NCBI GenBank assembly: GCA_024509875.1
Contig: JAMPIV010000279.1
Coordinates: forward strand, 1-64,000
Source: Oreohelix idahoensis
Taxonomy: Eukaryota; Mollusca; Gastropoda; Stylommatophora; Oreohelicidae
DNA length: 64,000 bases
Direction of reading: 5' to 3'
Shown: piece after piece, positions 1-11,291 of the stretch
Numbering within the stretch: position 1 is the first letter of the stretch
Layout of the letters: each line of letters begins with the position of its first letter
Position numbers and translations under genes: made by a program
The notes under the pieces: generated by a model
What the model was told of the DNA's origin: nothing
Database searches by the model: none
Seen by the model: only the letters and a program-made list of their open reading frames with translations

Positions 1-943
1 GCCGGTAGGGTAGTGGGGGTTGCAGTTTTGAATCGAGAGTATTAGATTTTGATTACTAGCTTGCCTGCTAGAGGTGATGAATTCTCTCTACAAACTTACA
101 GGATTTTACCAGGTTCGGGGAAATCCTCTAAGTAGTGTTAATTTTAGAGCAGATGGTTAGTGTTTGTGTTGCACCTGCAGCGAATAGCTTGTGGTATGAT
201 ACTTTCGTAATTTGTATGATGGCCACTTGCAAAACATATGATTCGTCAACAGCATTTGTGTTCAATGAAACAACTGTTTTATTTAACTTTCAACAAGAAC
301 TGGGTTAAGTCAAATGGTAACCACATCAAATTTTCATAATAGCATGTCGACATTTATAAACCAGCATGAAGGTTCAATATATTATTTCTAGGATGCAACA
401 TTCCTTTTTTCCAACATCAGGATCTTCCTTTGTAAGCATATCGGTTCAATTATATGCCTATTTTGTTTTCATTGTTGCACATCTTGGAACATAGCCCTAC
501 TTGGGTTATGACCGTCAGCTCTAACTGTTTAAGCATTGTTAATGGATAGTACTTACAAACTTTTGAATTTCACAAACACTTCCAAGAATTAATTAAATAT
601 ACACAACTGTGTCTGAAGTTGATGTCCTCAACTGAAATCTACACTGATTAGACAAAGCATGTCCTTGCTTTCACGCTCTCAGTTCAATACTGCCTAAAAA
701 CATGGCTTCGTCTCCCGTTAATTTCTGGGAAAAAAGAAACTGAGCTTAACCATTGGTTAGAAATCACGTGACTAACGCAACTCTGCAAGCGAAGCTTGGC
801 CAAAAATAATGCGTGGCGTTTCCAAGCTAAAACTGGCCTAATTGAACATCTGCGTTAAGATTTTCTTTTATCTTCTGTTTCTATAAAAATTTATTTTATG
901 TTAATATAGTCTAATCTGAAAACTCACGGTATACGCGGTTACA
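1..943 (-). mobile_element. 3' LTR of element 1 (cut by window edge)
   Basis: It matches 11386-12328 almost base for base and ends with the same ggttaca. In element orientation it begins TGTAACCG. Differences from the other LTR are scattered substitutions and 1-bp indels, concentrated in the first 180 bases of the window. The terminal bases corresponding to 11374-11385 lie outside the window. Confidence 0.93.
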
Positions 944-1004
944 TACAGATCCCGGGGCCCTGCAAATGTATCCCGTAGGGAGACATTTGAGTACTATCAA
1001 ATCT

Positions 1005-1115
1005 TAAAAAATTTTTCCCAAAAATTTCTTAAGTTCAAAAAAATGTTCAGAAAAGTTTAAAGTTCAAAAAAATTTTCTAAGTCCAAAAATAGTTCGGAAA
1101 AATTTAAACTAATTC
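1005..1115. repeat. A-rich imperfect short tandem repeat
   Basis: Phrases such as aagttcaaaaaaatgttcag recur about every 28 bases, roughly four times, with substitutions. It is low-complexity sequence inside the 3' region of element 1. Confidence 0.5.
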
Positions 1116-3003
1116 CTAAACTAGGTTCCTATATCTATGTGCGATCAACTTCTCTATAAAAAATTAGGGATGGACATCAACTCCAAAAATTTTTTAACTA
1201 TCCAGCATTTTTCATCACATTTTTAAATTGGCAACCCTGACTAACAAAAATATTCATTAAGTCATCACTCAAAAATATGGGGAGTGGCAACATTGGGAAC
1301 ATGAACAATAATAGCCTAGTTGATTAGCATAATCCACATGCATGTTATTCAAACAATATAGTTGACACACTGTATTGGACATTGTGGGGGAAAACCTAAT
1401 TATATCTCTGTGTCCTCCGAGTGGTTCAAAATTTTATGTTATTTTCACTTCTGGTGTTCTAATAAGTTTTGGTCCTAACTTATTTATTGAGTAAGCACTC
1501 CATGTATTTTGCAGTAGAAAGTATTCCTTTTTTTTTTTTCAAAATATCCACATCATCTTTGCAAATGACGATCCAATTGTATAAGTCAGTTAATTTAACC
1601 GTGGTGATCCATCATGCTTTCTTTTGTTATTTATTATTGCATATGGGAAACAATTTCAGATCTGTACATAATCATTTTCAAAGCTCAATGTAACAATTTA
1701 TTCCGATAAGCAATTACAATGTACCAATTAAAATGATTAAAAATCTCATTACTTGTACTTGTTCATTTATTTTTTTGAAATAACCTGGTATCCTTGACAA
1801 TATGTATCTGTTATCACTTGTTTATCCTTGTATACCATTTTGTATTTCCTTTATTTTTTTTTTATAAATCCCATATTCTCCATATATATGTGGTGCTCCA
1901 ATATTTTATAGGTGTGGACCTTTCCTAGTCTTCTTGTTTATACTGGGAATTCATCAGTATTGACTTTCAATGTATGACATCTAACAATATATTTATCAAC
2001 AACACATCGACTAATCATTTGTAAACATCAACAAAACTTTCATAATTTTATCGCAATATGAGGTAAAAATACATATTTTCAGGATTTTCGACACCAACTC
2101 TGCCTTCGCAGGTCGAAGGTTAGTCAGAGTTATGTGGTGCCTGTAACATCCGCTGACTACAGCCAGATGGGTGACTTATGGTACCTATAATTCAAAAATC
2201 TCGTCTGTCAGTTATCTTAAGTGTGGGGCGGGGGTCTATTTCATGGTGTCGTTGACAAAGTTTGCTGCATTACCAATCTAGGTATTCTTTTCTTTGTCAT
2301 AATATCTCCATGATATATCTGTGACATGTCTGTCCTTGGGATAACATTATTTCGGTAGCCAATATCCTCGGGGTGAACAAATCTCAGTACGTCCTATTTC
2401 ATCAATCATTTATTTATTTTCTCTCCTGTAATTCTGGGTATGTTATGAGTATATTAAATTGTCAATTTATTTCAACTATCTTACAACATTCTGTAATTCG
2501 TGATAGGGAATAGTCATTTGTTATTCAAAGAGATATCTTCTCCGAAAATGCGGATGTATCTGTATTTCCTTTACCTCTGGGCGTAGCAATTTTTCAGTCA
2601 TTATTTTTTTTTCATTATTTAATCTCCATTTTGTGTCCTTAGTACCTGTGGTTCCATGGGATTATCATAATCTATTGGTCCTTGTCTACTGATAACCCTT
2701 TAACAATGACTTCAAATATGGTCCTCATATGTGTAACAATCATCTGCTCTGATTTGTTCCATGTCCATGGTATTCATAAAATATTCCATTATCTCTTTGT
2801 CTTATCTCGTAACCACGAAAGACTAAGATTATTCCTCCAATGTTAATGTGGGGGATTTTGTGCATAAACATTACAACAAAATCTCAGTTGTGACAACATA
2901 AAGTTTCACCTTAATATAAAATGGCATTTTCATCATACATAACCAGTTGCTTCTTCATCTCATGTGTCATTAGTGGTTATCATCCAGTAATGGGGTGTTC
3001 AAT

Positions 3004-3192
3004 GTGGGTTCAGCATATACAAATGCTGTAAAGGGGTATTTCATTTGCTAGGTCAGCATGTGCAAATGCTATTTCTTTAACATGGGCAAAGGCATCATCA
3101 ACAATTTGGTGCAATTTGTTCAATCTGGGGTTAGCATATACTAATGCTCTCAAGGGATTCTTCATTTGCAGAAAATCAGCATGCGCAAATGT
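3004..3192. repeat. Imperfect direct duplication inside element 1
   Basis: A block of about 65 bases (gcatatacaaatgctg, then tttcatttgc, then cagcatgtgcaaatgc) at 3010-3070 recurs with substitutions at 3130-3192, about 120 bases later. It explains the short minus-strand frame at 3010-3195, whose product repeats an FAHAD-type phrase. I do not consider that frame a gene. Confidence 0.55.
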
Positions 3193-4505
3193 CATTGGGG
3201 TACTTGTGATATCAATAAAATATTGTTGGAGTATCAGGGATCAAGCTGGTGGGGGTATGAGTGGCATAGGTTGATTTATTTTCTCTTTTTCTTTTCTTTT
3301 ATGTCGGCTGCTAACCTCAGGGCAGTCAATGTTTTACAATATTGGCTTATCATCATCAAAATGTGTGAGGGTGGCATATACACATAATACATTTTATAAA
3401 AAAAAATTTCAATTGTTTTTTCTCTTCTCATTTTTCTGTTATGTTGTTTGTCTCTTCCATTTTTTTCTTTTTCATTTCTTTTTTTGTTTGTATCACAAGT
3501 ACTAAAGAATGATAAAAATCAATTCACTAAACACTAGATATACTATCAACATTTCTAATAGTGATTCCTAACCAATAGGGCTGCAAGTAATAGTTTAGGT
3601 TAGAATAGAATGAATGTTGTAGCAGTATCTGTTGTCAATAAGTGGCGAGGAAAGGGTACATCAAGGATCTCCTGATTACAACATGATTGTAATTCCAAGG
3701 AATGAATATGATTGGGATTGAAAAAAAAATCACAAGTCTAGAATGTCGTCTCAATATAGTGGAATGGAAAAATAGTAAGTGAAAGATGTTGTAACAGTGG
3801 TGTGAAGGAAATCTTATTATAGAGAGTCAAGGTTGGGATATGGAATCTCTTTAGGAGAATGTTTAAAATTCTTGACAGTACTAATATACATCTGGGTCTA
3901 AAATAATAATGTACATTTGAAAATAAATAATCCTGTGGAGAAAAATAGCATAACATGCAATACTAGTTTTGGACATGAATTAATATGCTGTTAAGAGATG
4001 TCATAGTATGAACAGTATGATTGATCAAGGTGATAGATATAAAGGAATTTAGCATAATTTAGATCAAAGAAATATTAGTATGGGGTAAGAAAAAGTACTG
4101 GTGTAAAGTGTCTGCATGACAACAGAATAGTGTGACACATGTGTTATAGGTAAGGTTTTGTAACATTCTAAATATCAAAAACTGTCTGACTAATAAGGGT
4201 GTCTGTAAACAAAGAACATTGTATCATCTGTGTCATCTTTATTTCAATAATCCAAATAAAAATGTCTAACTAGAATCCTCCGTGGGCTGGTCTTGATTTC
4301 TTTCTGGGCATCAGTATTCTAAGGCTGGAAAAAATAACTTTCTCAGTGAGGCTTTGACATCTTAGTCTGTAAGCAAGTCATTTGAACTGTCAAAAACTGA
4401 AAATAGAGTACATGGGAAAGTTAGTACATTGTTAAAAAGGTAAGTGCACATTCGCGGTGACCGTACATGGGATGGCATGTACATTGAAGACTCGAGGGGC
4501 GTGTC

Positions 4506-7500
4506 TCAGCAAAGCTTCAGTAATAAGTCCTTTAGTTGTGCCGCCATCTCTAACTTTGCAATGTCCCGACTGCTTAGGCGAGCATCATACTGAGTAGCAG
4601 TGGTGACGGGTGTGATAGGCGACGACACTGCATTTGCTGATTGTTGGGGCTCTGAGGACATTGGCGAATGCGGTGATGGCTTAACATCTTTTGATTGCGG
4701 TGATGGTTTCACTGTGGTTGGGGTTTGTATGGCTGGAACATCTGTTGGTTTTGAGGCAGGTATATGTTTCGCCTTGATTTTTCTTCTGACCTGGTTGTGC
4801 TGAACGTTAGCACGGTTTACAATGGGCACAGTAATTTGCACACTGTTGTTTTTGACTAGTTGAGATGAGGCTAACACTTCTCGGCTTGGTTTTGGAACAT
4901 GATTGCGTTTCTTCAGAATCTTTCGTCTGATATAGTTGTGCTGTATACGCGGAATTTTGTTGCTAGGGATTGAGTCATCAGATTCTGTTTTATAGGCGCG
5001 TTTGACGCTGGAGCTGACTGGTACAAATAATGTACTATCCGCATCACTGGTTTCAATGGAACTAGCTGTATCAATGTCTGTTTCTTGTTCGTATAATTCT
5101 ACCATTTCTCTGTCATTATGTTCGTTGGGGTCTGACAAAGCTGTGCCGGGGTTGACACTGTAGTTTCTCATTTCTTGTTGCGTTTCGTCTTCATAAAGAT
5201 TGCTGGTATATGGTTCAACAATCTGCTTGGGTATAGTTTCTTCAGGATCTGATTGTTCTGAACGAGCAATCTTGTTCTTGTGGTATAGCAGTGTTTGGTT
5301 TTCACTAGTGTTAAAACTAGAACTGCCTGAACTGGGGGTGTGATAGGTATCAGCTGACGATTTTTCACTGCGGGAGTAAGTTTGAGTGTGGATATAAGGT
5401 GTTTTCATGTTGTCATCGTGTGACGTCTGAGGCATTATTTCTTCATTTCTAATGCGCAGGTCTCTGTCTTGGAGTCGATTACGCAATTCAAGTGGTGGGA
5501 TATCTTCTTCGCTTTCGGACGAGTCTCGTTGTTGTCTTGCTCGATGTATTTCATCTGTGGGTGGTCTGGGTATGTGGTCGTCTTGGTAAAATTCAGAGTC
5601 TGTCGTCTCTGACTCTGATATGTCAGACGGATCTGTACTGGATGGATTATAATTTAGGGTGGCCTTTCTGACTGGTCTTGTATTTGTCGTCAGAGGCGGA
5701 ATGGGCCGGTGATTATCAATTTTGATTTGTTTTACGTGAGCTTTTGTTTGGTGTTGTTTCTCTTCATTCCAAATAATGAAGTTTACAGGCGTAGTTTGTT
5801 TCATGATTTTGTAGCCATCTAACCATCGGTCATCGAATTTTGAACTGCGTACATGTTTCTTGTAGTATACTCTGTCTCCTATTTTGTACGTTGGTAGCTT
5901 GGCTGATTTATCATGTTGTTTCTGTTTCTTGTGAAATGCCTTCTGCGTATTTCGTTGTGCAATCTGGTGAGCTTTATACTTTTCTTGAAGGATTATTTCG
6001 ATGGGGTCTTCTCCCATGTATTTTCTTTGTGGGCGAAGTAGGTTGTCTAACGGAAAGTTTGGTTCTCTTCCGTATAGCATGAGAAAGGGTGACATTCCTG
6101 TGGTATCGTTCACGTTTACTCGGATGGCTTCAAGAGCTTGGTTAATGTATAGGTCCCAGTATTGGTGGTTCCCTTTGATATATTTGCTAATAATATCATG
6201 TAGGGTGGCGTGCATGCGTTCATTTCTGCCATTTGCATTTGGGCAATAATAAGTGGTTGTAGTATGCTCAATATTCAGCTGGTGTAAGGTGGCTTTAAAT
6301 GGGTTACCGATAAACTGTTTACCGTTGTCTGAAATGATTCGTTTTGGACAGCCATGCCTGGGAATGAATTCTTGTAAAAAAATTTGCGTGATGGACTGCG
6401 ATGTGGCATCACTGAGTGGGTAACTTTCTGGCCAAACAGAGTATTGGTCAACTATGTGCAGGAGGTATTTGTTGCCTGATTGGGTGAGTGGGTAAGGACC
6501 TGATAAGTCAATGCTTACTGTTTGCATGGGGTAATGGGAAGGTTGCATTTCTTGAAGGGGAATTAAATGTGGCTTCATGTTTCTCAATTTACATGTTCTA
6601 CAGGTGGCTACATATTCTGTAATGTCCTTGTAGAAAGTTTGCCAATAATACCTTTTCTTTATAACATCAATTGTTTTGTCTCTTCCCATGTGCCCGTTGT
6701 TATCATGAAACTGTAGCAATACTTCTGGGACTAGATGTGCTGGAATGACTTTTCTTAGTGTCCCTTCTTGTTTCTGATCAATATAGTATAGAGCTCCATC
6801 CGTTGGGTGTACTGTAAAATCTTTACTTTTTGTTGGGTTTTCTTTCACGTATGTGAGCAGCTTGACAATTTCTGCATCTTTCGCTTGTTCTACTCTCATG
6901 TCAAACATATCTTGACTTTCTTCTTCTACTTGAGTGGCGGAATCTGAGGTACTTCTTCGACTTGATGAAGTAATTTCATTAATTTCTTTAGCATTATCGT
7001 CAATCTCTGAGGATGTGCCATCATTTTTGACTCTATTTGTTTTCACTTCAGTTTCATCATCATATTTAATCCTGGATAAGAGGTCTGCACAGGTGTTCAT
7101 TTCGCCTGGGATATGTTCGATAGTGGTGTCGTAGGACTGTAAATTCATTGCCCATGTCTGTAACTTCTTTGGCTGTTCTTGTGTTTTGGTGAGCCAGTTA
7201 ACCAAAGGTTGATGATCAGTTCTTATAATGAGTTTAGTTCCTCTGACATAAAAGTCAAACTTTTGTACTGCATAGTGAATAGCATATGCTTCTTTCTCAG
7301 TGGTGGTCCACCGTTTTTGTGACTTTGACAATGCGTGGGATAGGAATGCAATGGGTTTCTCATTGGGAATGTTTGGTAGGATGGGTATTTCATCTTCTAG
7401 TACTGCTTGGACCAAACAAGCACCAATTGCGTTATCTGAGGCATCGGCGTATTGTATCATGGGCTGAGAAATATCTGGATGTCCAAGCAGTGGGATGGTG

Positions 7501-9461
7501 GTTAGGGCATTTTTTAGATACTCAAAGGATCTCTGGCAGTCTTCTGTCCATTTGAAGCGTGCATACTTGCGGGTAAGGGCTATCAAAGGCTCTGCTGCTC
7601 TGGAGAAATTGATGATGTGGCGCCTATAGTACCCTATTGGTACAATAAATGAGCGTGTTTGTCTCACCGTCTTGGGGCTAGGCATTTCTCTTATGGCTTT
7701 GACTTTATCTTCATCAGGTCTGACGCCATGTCTATTGATGACAAAGCCTAAATATTTTGTTTCTGTCTTTAGAAACTCACACTTCGACAGTTTTAACTTT
7801 ATTTGGTGATGTCTATCAAACACTGTTTCAACCTTGCGGAGGTGGTCTTCCATCGTGCCTGCGGTATGTATCAGGATATCGTCTATGTATGCCAGGGCAA
7901 ATGGATGTAGACCCTTTAACACTTCATCCATGAGTGACATATATGTTGCTGGAGATCCTTTTAGACCAAATGGCATAACATTCCAAAAAAAGCTTCCCAT
8001 ATGTGAACAGAATGTGGATTTCTGTTTTGCCTCAGGTGTCATGGGGATGCACCAAAAGCCTGACCTTGCATCAAGTGTGGTAAAGTATGTAGACTTTCCT
8101 AACGTCGCAAGTAGATCGTCTATCCTGGGGAGGGGGTAGGAAATGACTTTTGTGATTTTGTTAAGGGCACGGTAGTCGCAGCAAAAGCGACTGGAGCCGT
8201 CTTTCTTTGTTACGATCACTATGGGTGAGGACCATTGGGAACGGGATCTTTCGATGATTCCTGCCTGTAGCATTTCATTTATAGACCTTTCCACGAGTTC
8301 TCTGTTTTTCAAGGGCGTATGATAGGGTTTCATATGTATTGGCTCCTCTGTGGTTGTTTGAATGTCCATTGTGACAGTGTTAGTTCTGCCTAATTCCATG
8401 TCATTGAGTGCGAATACATCTTGGTGCTTTTCTACAAACGTTTTCAAACGTTGCTTATTATCTTCTGTGGCATTCAGGGTTGCAAGTAACTGAGCTATTC
8501 TCTCTCTGTATTTATGATCTGCTATGATATCTCTGGTCTGTCTTGATGCCTCCGTTTCATTCCCATAATTTTGGGACATTTTTCTTGCATCTTGTGAAAA
8601 TCTCTGCTCCTGGTATGTGGTTTTCTTTTGCGTATTTCTTTGCCGTTCATTGGGCTGTGCTTGGTACTGTCTCCTCTGCCATGTGCTGTGTGCATTTCCA
8701 TTTGTCACTGCATTTACTGTATATTCATTTCTTATTATATTTCTGGGGTAGTCGTTGTTGTGCCATTTTTTCTGATTATTTCTGCCGTAACTGCGCTTAT
8801 CCGCGTACGTTACTGTATTTCTTCTGTTTGTGCTATAGGGCTGTCTTCTTTCCCTGGGCGAAAATTTTTCATTCTTTCTGTTTCCAACTTTGCTGCTATA
8901 GTATCCTCCTGTGGTATAGTCATATAAAAATTCTTCCTTTTCTTCGGAAATTTCAATTGGTTTTGGGACTTTATCATATCCACCTGTTTTTGAGTTATAT
9001 TGATACTCCATGGGGCATGTATCACTGTCTTGTCGCTTTGGATATCCTCCTGGCAAGACAATTTCTGTTTCTCTGTTACTCTGTGATATACAGCACTTCA
9101 TCTTTTCTCTTGGTGTGCTGGGGCGCAAGAATGAGTAATTATAGTCATTTTCATACTGTGGCCTTTCTCTTCTTATGTATGGACTGGTTCGTTTCTGCCA
9201 TCTGGGTAGGGTATGCTGTGGTGTAACATAACTGTGACTGATGTTACTGCCTTTTTCTGCATAAGCCTTATAACTGTTTACTTTCCGTGTACTATGGTTA
9301 TTTGTACTGCGATTTCGTGCATTATGTCCAGTGGGAGTGGTTGAGACAATTTGTGGATGGTCTCTATTGGTTTTGGTTTGTCTTATCGTTGACGTATCCA
9401 CTTGTGCTACAATTGTGCCTCTTTTTATAGTGGTAGTTTTTCCTGACATATTCAATATCAT
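4506..9461 (-). CDS. pol: Element 1 Pol: RT, RNase H, integrase, long Ser/acidic tail
   Basis: An uninterrupted 1651-codon frame starts at an ATG that overlaps the protease stop as ATGA. Residues 1-360 are a basic, Asn/Arg/Tyr-rich linker. Reverse transcriptase follows with the DYRALN motif and catalytic YIDD near residue 524. RNase H follows with YADASD near 669, the TTEKE glutamate and TDHQPL near 750, then ADLLSR. Integrase has an HHCC zinc finger near 916-955 (GHMG to CRTC), catalytic Asp in SIDLSGP near 984, Asp in DNGKQF near 1043, and Glu in NERMH. No chromodomain is visible. About 400 residues after the integrase (from about 1250) are rich in Ser, Thr, Glu and Asp, unusually long for this family and of unknown role. 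Copying and integration would occur in virus-like particles. Confidence 0.93.
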   Translation of the reverse strand: MILNMSGKTTTIKRGTIVAQVDTSTIRQTKTNRDHPQIVSTTPTGHNARNRSTNNHSTRKVNSYKAYAEKGSNISHSYVTPQHTLPRWQKRTSPYIRRERPQYENDYNYSFLRPSTPREKMKCCISQSNRETEIVLPGGYPKRQDSDTCPMEYQYNSKTGGYDKVPKPIEISEEKEEFLYDYTTGGYYSSKVGNRKNEKFSPRERRQPYSTNRRNTVTYADKRSYGRNNQKKWHNNDYPRNIIRNEYTVNAVTNGNAHSTWQRRQYQAQPNERQRNTQKKTTYQEQRFSQDARKMSQNYGNETEASRQTRDIIADHKYRERIAQLLATLNATEDNKQRLKTFVEKHQDVFALNDMELGRTNTVTMDIQTTTEEPIHMKPYHTPLKNRELVERSINEMLQAGIIERSRSQWSSPIVIVTKKDGSSRFCCDYRALNKITKVISYPLPRIDDLLATLGKSTYFTTLDARSGFWCIPMTPEAKQKSTFCSHMGSFFWNVMPFGLKGSPATYMSLMDEVLKGLHPFALAYIDDILIHTAGTMEDHLRKVETVFDRHHQIKLKLSKCEFLKTETKYLGFVINRHGVRPDEDKVKAIREMPSPKTVRQTRSFIVPIGYYRRHIINFSRAAEPLIALTRKYARFKWTEDCQRSFEYLKNALTTIPLLGHPDISQPMIQYADASDNAIGACLVQAVLEDEIPILPNIPNEKPIAFLSHALSKSQKRWTTTEKEAYAIHYAVQKFDFYVRGTKLIIRTDHQPLVNWLTKTQEQPKKLQTWAMNLQSYDTTIEHIPGEMNTCADLLSRIKYDDETEVKTNRVKNDGTSSEIDDNAKEINEITSSSRRSTSDSATQVEEESQDMFDMRVEQAKDAEIVKLLTYVKENPTKSKDFTVHPTDGALYYIDQKQEGTLRKVIPAHLVPEVLLQFHDNNGHMGRDKTIDVIKKRYYWQTFYKDITEYVATCRTCKLRNMKPHLIPLQEMQPSHYPMQTVSIDLSGPYPLTQSGNKYLLHIVDQYSVWPESYPLSDATSQSITQIFLQEFIPRHGCPKRIISDNGKQFIGNPFKATLHQLNIEHTTTTYYCPNANGRNERMHATLHDIISKYIKGNHQYWDLYINQALEAIRVNVNDTTGMSPFLMLYGREPNFPLDNLLRPQRKYMGEDPIEIILQEKYKAHQIAQRNTQKAFHKKQKQHDKSAKLPTYKIGDRVYYKKHVRSSKFDDRWLDGYKIMKQTTPVNFIIWNEEKQHQTKAHVKQIKIDNHRPIPPLTTNTRPVRKATLNYNPSSTDPSDISESETTDSEFYQDDHIPRPPTDEIHRARQQRDSSESEEDIPPLELRNRLQDRDLRIRNEEIMPQTSHDDNMKTPYIHTQTYSRSEKSSADTYHTPSSGSSSFNTSENQTLLYHKNKIARSEQSDPEETIPKQIVEPYTSNLYEDETQQEMRNYSVNPGTALSDPNEHNDREMVELYEQETDIDTASSIETSDADSTLFVPVSSSVKRAYKTESDDSIPSNKIPRIQHNYIRRKILKKRNHVPKPSREVLASSQLVKNNSVQITVPIVNRANVQHNQVRRKIKAKHIPASKPTDVPAIQTPTTVKPSPQSKDVKPSPHSPMSSEPQQSANAVSSPITPVTTATQYDARLSSRDIAKLEMAAQLKDLLLKLC

Positions 9462-10009
9462 GATGGGGAATCTCTGGACTTCGAGACTTCAGCGATTCCC
9501 TCTGTAATTTGCAACAATGGGTCATCAATAATGCTTTCTTCTGCTAGGGGCTGTACTTGAATTGATTGCCCTGGTGTTATGTACTCAGAATTTTTTACTC
9601 TGCCTTTTGCTATGACCAGGGAGTTTGGCGCCACCGTTATGGGAGCTGTAAGCCTTACCAAAGACGCTATGTGGATATCGTCCTGGAGATCTATGTATGT
9701 ATTGTTGACTTTGATTTTCTGGAGGTCATAGTATATTCGAACTTTGTGTTTGTTAAAAAAATCTCTCCCTAGGATAAGATTTCTAGACATTCCTTTAGTA
9801 ATGACAAATGGGTGTTCAAAATTTGTTTCGCCTAAGGAAAATTTTAGCCATGCTGTCCCAACTGAATTTAGTCTTTGTCCCGTGACTGAAGCTAGGTGTG
9901 TTTTGGACGGTTGAAATCGTACTAAGTGTTGGATCCTCTTGAACAGCTGGAACCTAATAAGGCTGATGGATGCTCCTGTATCTACCAGTGCCCTATATTG
10001 TTGGCCCTG
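9458..10009 (-). pseudogene. Element 1 retropepsin-like protease segment
   Basis: The open frame after a TAA at 10010-10012 encodes an aspartic protease: LVDTGASIS carries the catalytic Asp, and LILGRDFF is the usual downstream hydrophobic-Gly motif. It has no upstream ATG and would need readthrough from the zinc-knuckle segment, which is in the same frame but separated by TAA codons at 10178-10180 and 10010-10012. It ends in TGA at 9458-9460, overlapping the pol ATG in another frame, an arrangement compatible with -1 frameshifting or reinitiation. Whether the stops are decay or recoding sites cannot be decided from one copy. Confidence 0.85.
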
Positions 10010-10012
10010 TTA

Positions 10013-10504
10013 GGACATGATGCAGGAACTGGGGTCCGGATGTATTTTAGTTCCATCATGCCGCCCTTCTTCATATTGTAATTTTCCGGATGGGCCCACT
10101 TGACTCTTTCTGTTCTGTGTTGTTTCTTTTGTTTTTAGACCATTTTCTGTGATTGTTGCCCTCACTAACGGTCCTGTTTAGTGAGTGGCGCGGCCGTTTC
10201 CCTGACGCATGAGGGGTTGAGGTGCGCCTCTGGTATACTGATTTCTGGTGTAATCACGTGGGGGTGGTGCGAGTTGTTGTGGTTGGTAACCTCCTCTTCT
10301 GGATGGTGCATTATTGTAATTTGCTCTACAGGACTTGTAACCATGTCCGAGCCTACCGCATGTGAAGCATCCGTTTGTATTGACATTATTGACGTCGTTT
10401 TGCCTCTGTGTGGGGGGTCTATAATTACGGGGCCTATCATCTCGTTGTCGTGGGCGAATCCATTGCCTCCTGGCATGGTCAACTTCCATAGGCTCATGCT
10501 CAAT
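10013..10504 (-). pseudogene. Element 1 nucleocapsid zinc-knuckle segment plus linker
   Basis: The frame opens just after TAG at 10505-10507 and encodes a basic Arg/Gln-rich stretch with one CCHC knuckle (CFTCGRLGHGYKSC), which binds RNA in Ty3/gypsy Gag. The first ATG in frame is at 10489. TAA at 10178-10180 stops it; the same frame then reads open through a Lys/Thr-rich linker to TAA at 10010-10012 and on into the protease. The upstream Gag frame ends at 10500, and this frame is offset from it by one base, so Gag and nucleocapsid are separated by a +1 shift in this copy. Confidence 0.82.
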
Positions 10505-11255
10505 CTAGTCCCCTATATTCCGGTCGGGGTTCCCTACCTGCTCTTTGTTGGAACCTTCGGTGAAGATTTTCCTCCTGTATTGCTGCTTGGATTGTTTCAG
10601 CAATGGTCTTGGTGTCTTTTCTAATGATATGCCTTCTGATATTTTCTGCCCTAAGGCCATCGGCAAATATCCCCACTAACTGTATTTCTACCTCAGGTGT
10701 GGTAGGGATTTCTCCACAAAACGCCTCTTCTGCCATATTGAGGAATCTATCTCCAAAGAGTTGTACTGATTCGTCCCTTTCCTGTTTCATGCTTCTAAGG
10801 ACTGACCAAGCATGCATTTTGTCTATTATTTCCCCATATCTCTGGGTGAGCTCTTTTTTTAGGGACTCGTAGGTCTCTGTGGGGTACTGCTGGGACCTCC
10901 TTCTTAAAAAATCATTTACAAACGAATCAGAGCTCAACAGAGCGATTTTCTTTTTCTCTTCATCATTTGTTGTTTCTGCTATTGCCGCAAATTTTTCTAT
11001 GTCGGCCAACCATCTCCTGAATTTCTTCTTATCTCCCTCGAATGGTTGTACTATGGACCTAACTTGGGATAATTTTGCATAATTGCTATTCTTTTCTAAG
11101 TTCTCAGTAAGGCGCTGTAGCGCTATCAATGTGGGTTCCTCCATATTTGGATTGACTGGGGGCTGCAACGGTTGTGCATTTACAGGTTGGTTCTGTGGTT
11201 GTTGTTGTTGTTGGTCCACACCAAGCTGTTGAAAATTATGTAGTAAATTTTCCAT
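10500..11255 (-). CDS. gag: Element 1 Gag (matrix/capsid part)
   Basis: A 251-codon frame starts at the first ATG after the primer-binding region. The N-terminus is Gln/Pro-rich; the remainder looks like a Ty3/gypsy capsid, with VQPFEGDKKKFRRWLADIEKF near residues 68-90 and a helical region around FLNMAEEAF. The product would assemble the particle shell. It ends in TGA at 10500-10502 before the zinc knuckle, which continues in the neighbouring frame. Full-length Gag would need a 1-base shift at the end. Confidence 0.88.
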   Translation of the reverse strand: MENLLHNFQQLGVDQQQQQPQNQPVNAQPLQPPVNPNMEEPTLIALQRLTENLEKNSNYAKLSQVRSIVQPFEGDKKKFRRWLADIEKFAAIAETTNDEEKKKIALLSSDSFVNDFLRRRSQQYPTETYESLKKELTQRYGEIIDKMHAWSVLRSMKQERDESVQLFGDRFLNMAEEAFCGEIPTTPEVEIQLVGIFADGLRAENIRRHIIRKDTKTIAETIQAAIQEENLHRRFQQRAGREPRPEYRGLD

Positions 11256-11291
11256 GGTCTGTGATCTCTAGTTATTCGCTTTATCAAAGAG

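Larger units (their letters stand above)
944..4505 (-). other. Element 1 region between pol and 3' LTR, no coding frame
   Basis: About 3.5 kb lies between the end of pol and the 3' LTR, where an env gene would sit in retrovirus-like gypsy elements. It is AT-rich, and every open frame is shorter than 80 codons with no recognisable signal peptide, furin site or membrane-fusion protein. It may be a long 3' untranslated region or a fully decayed extra gene. No clear polypurine tract is visible next to the LTR junction at 944. Confidence 0.6.

Noticed and set aside
3010..3956. Remnant env gene in element 1
   Set aside because: No frame above 80 codons and no signal, cleavage or membrane features.
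8543..9226. 227-codon plus-strand frame, hydrophobic, opposite pol
   Set aside because: It is a shadow of the minus-strand pol linker; no independent evidence supports it.
10500..10510. Programmed +1 frameshift site at the end of element 1 Gag
   Set aside because: A shift at ctagattga is geometrically possible, but with two more stops downstream a simple indel is more likely. One copy cannot decide.
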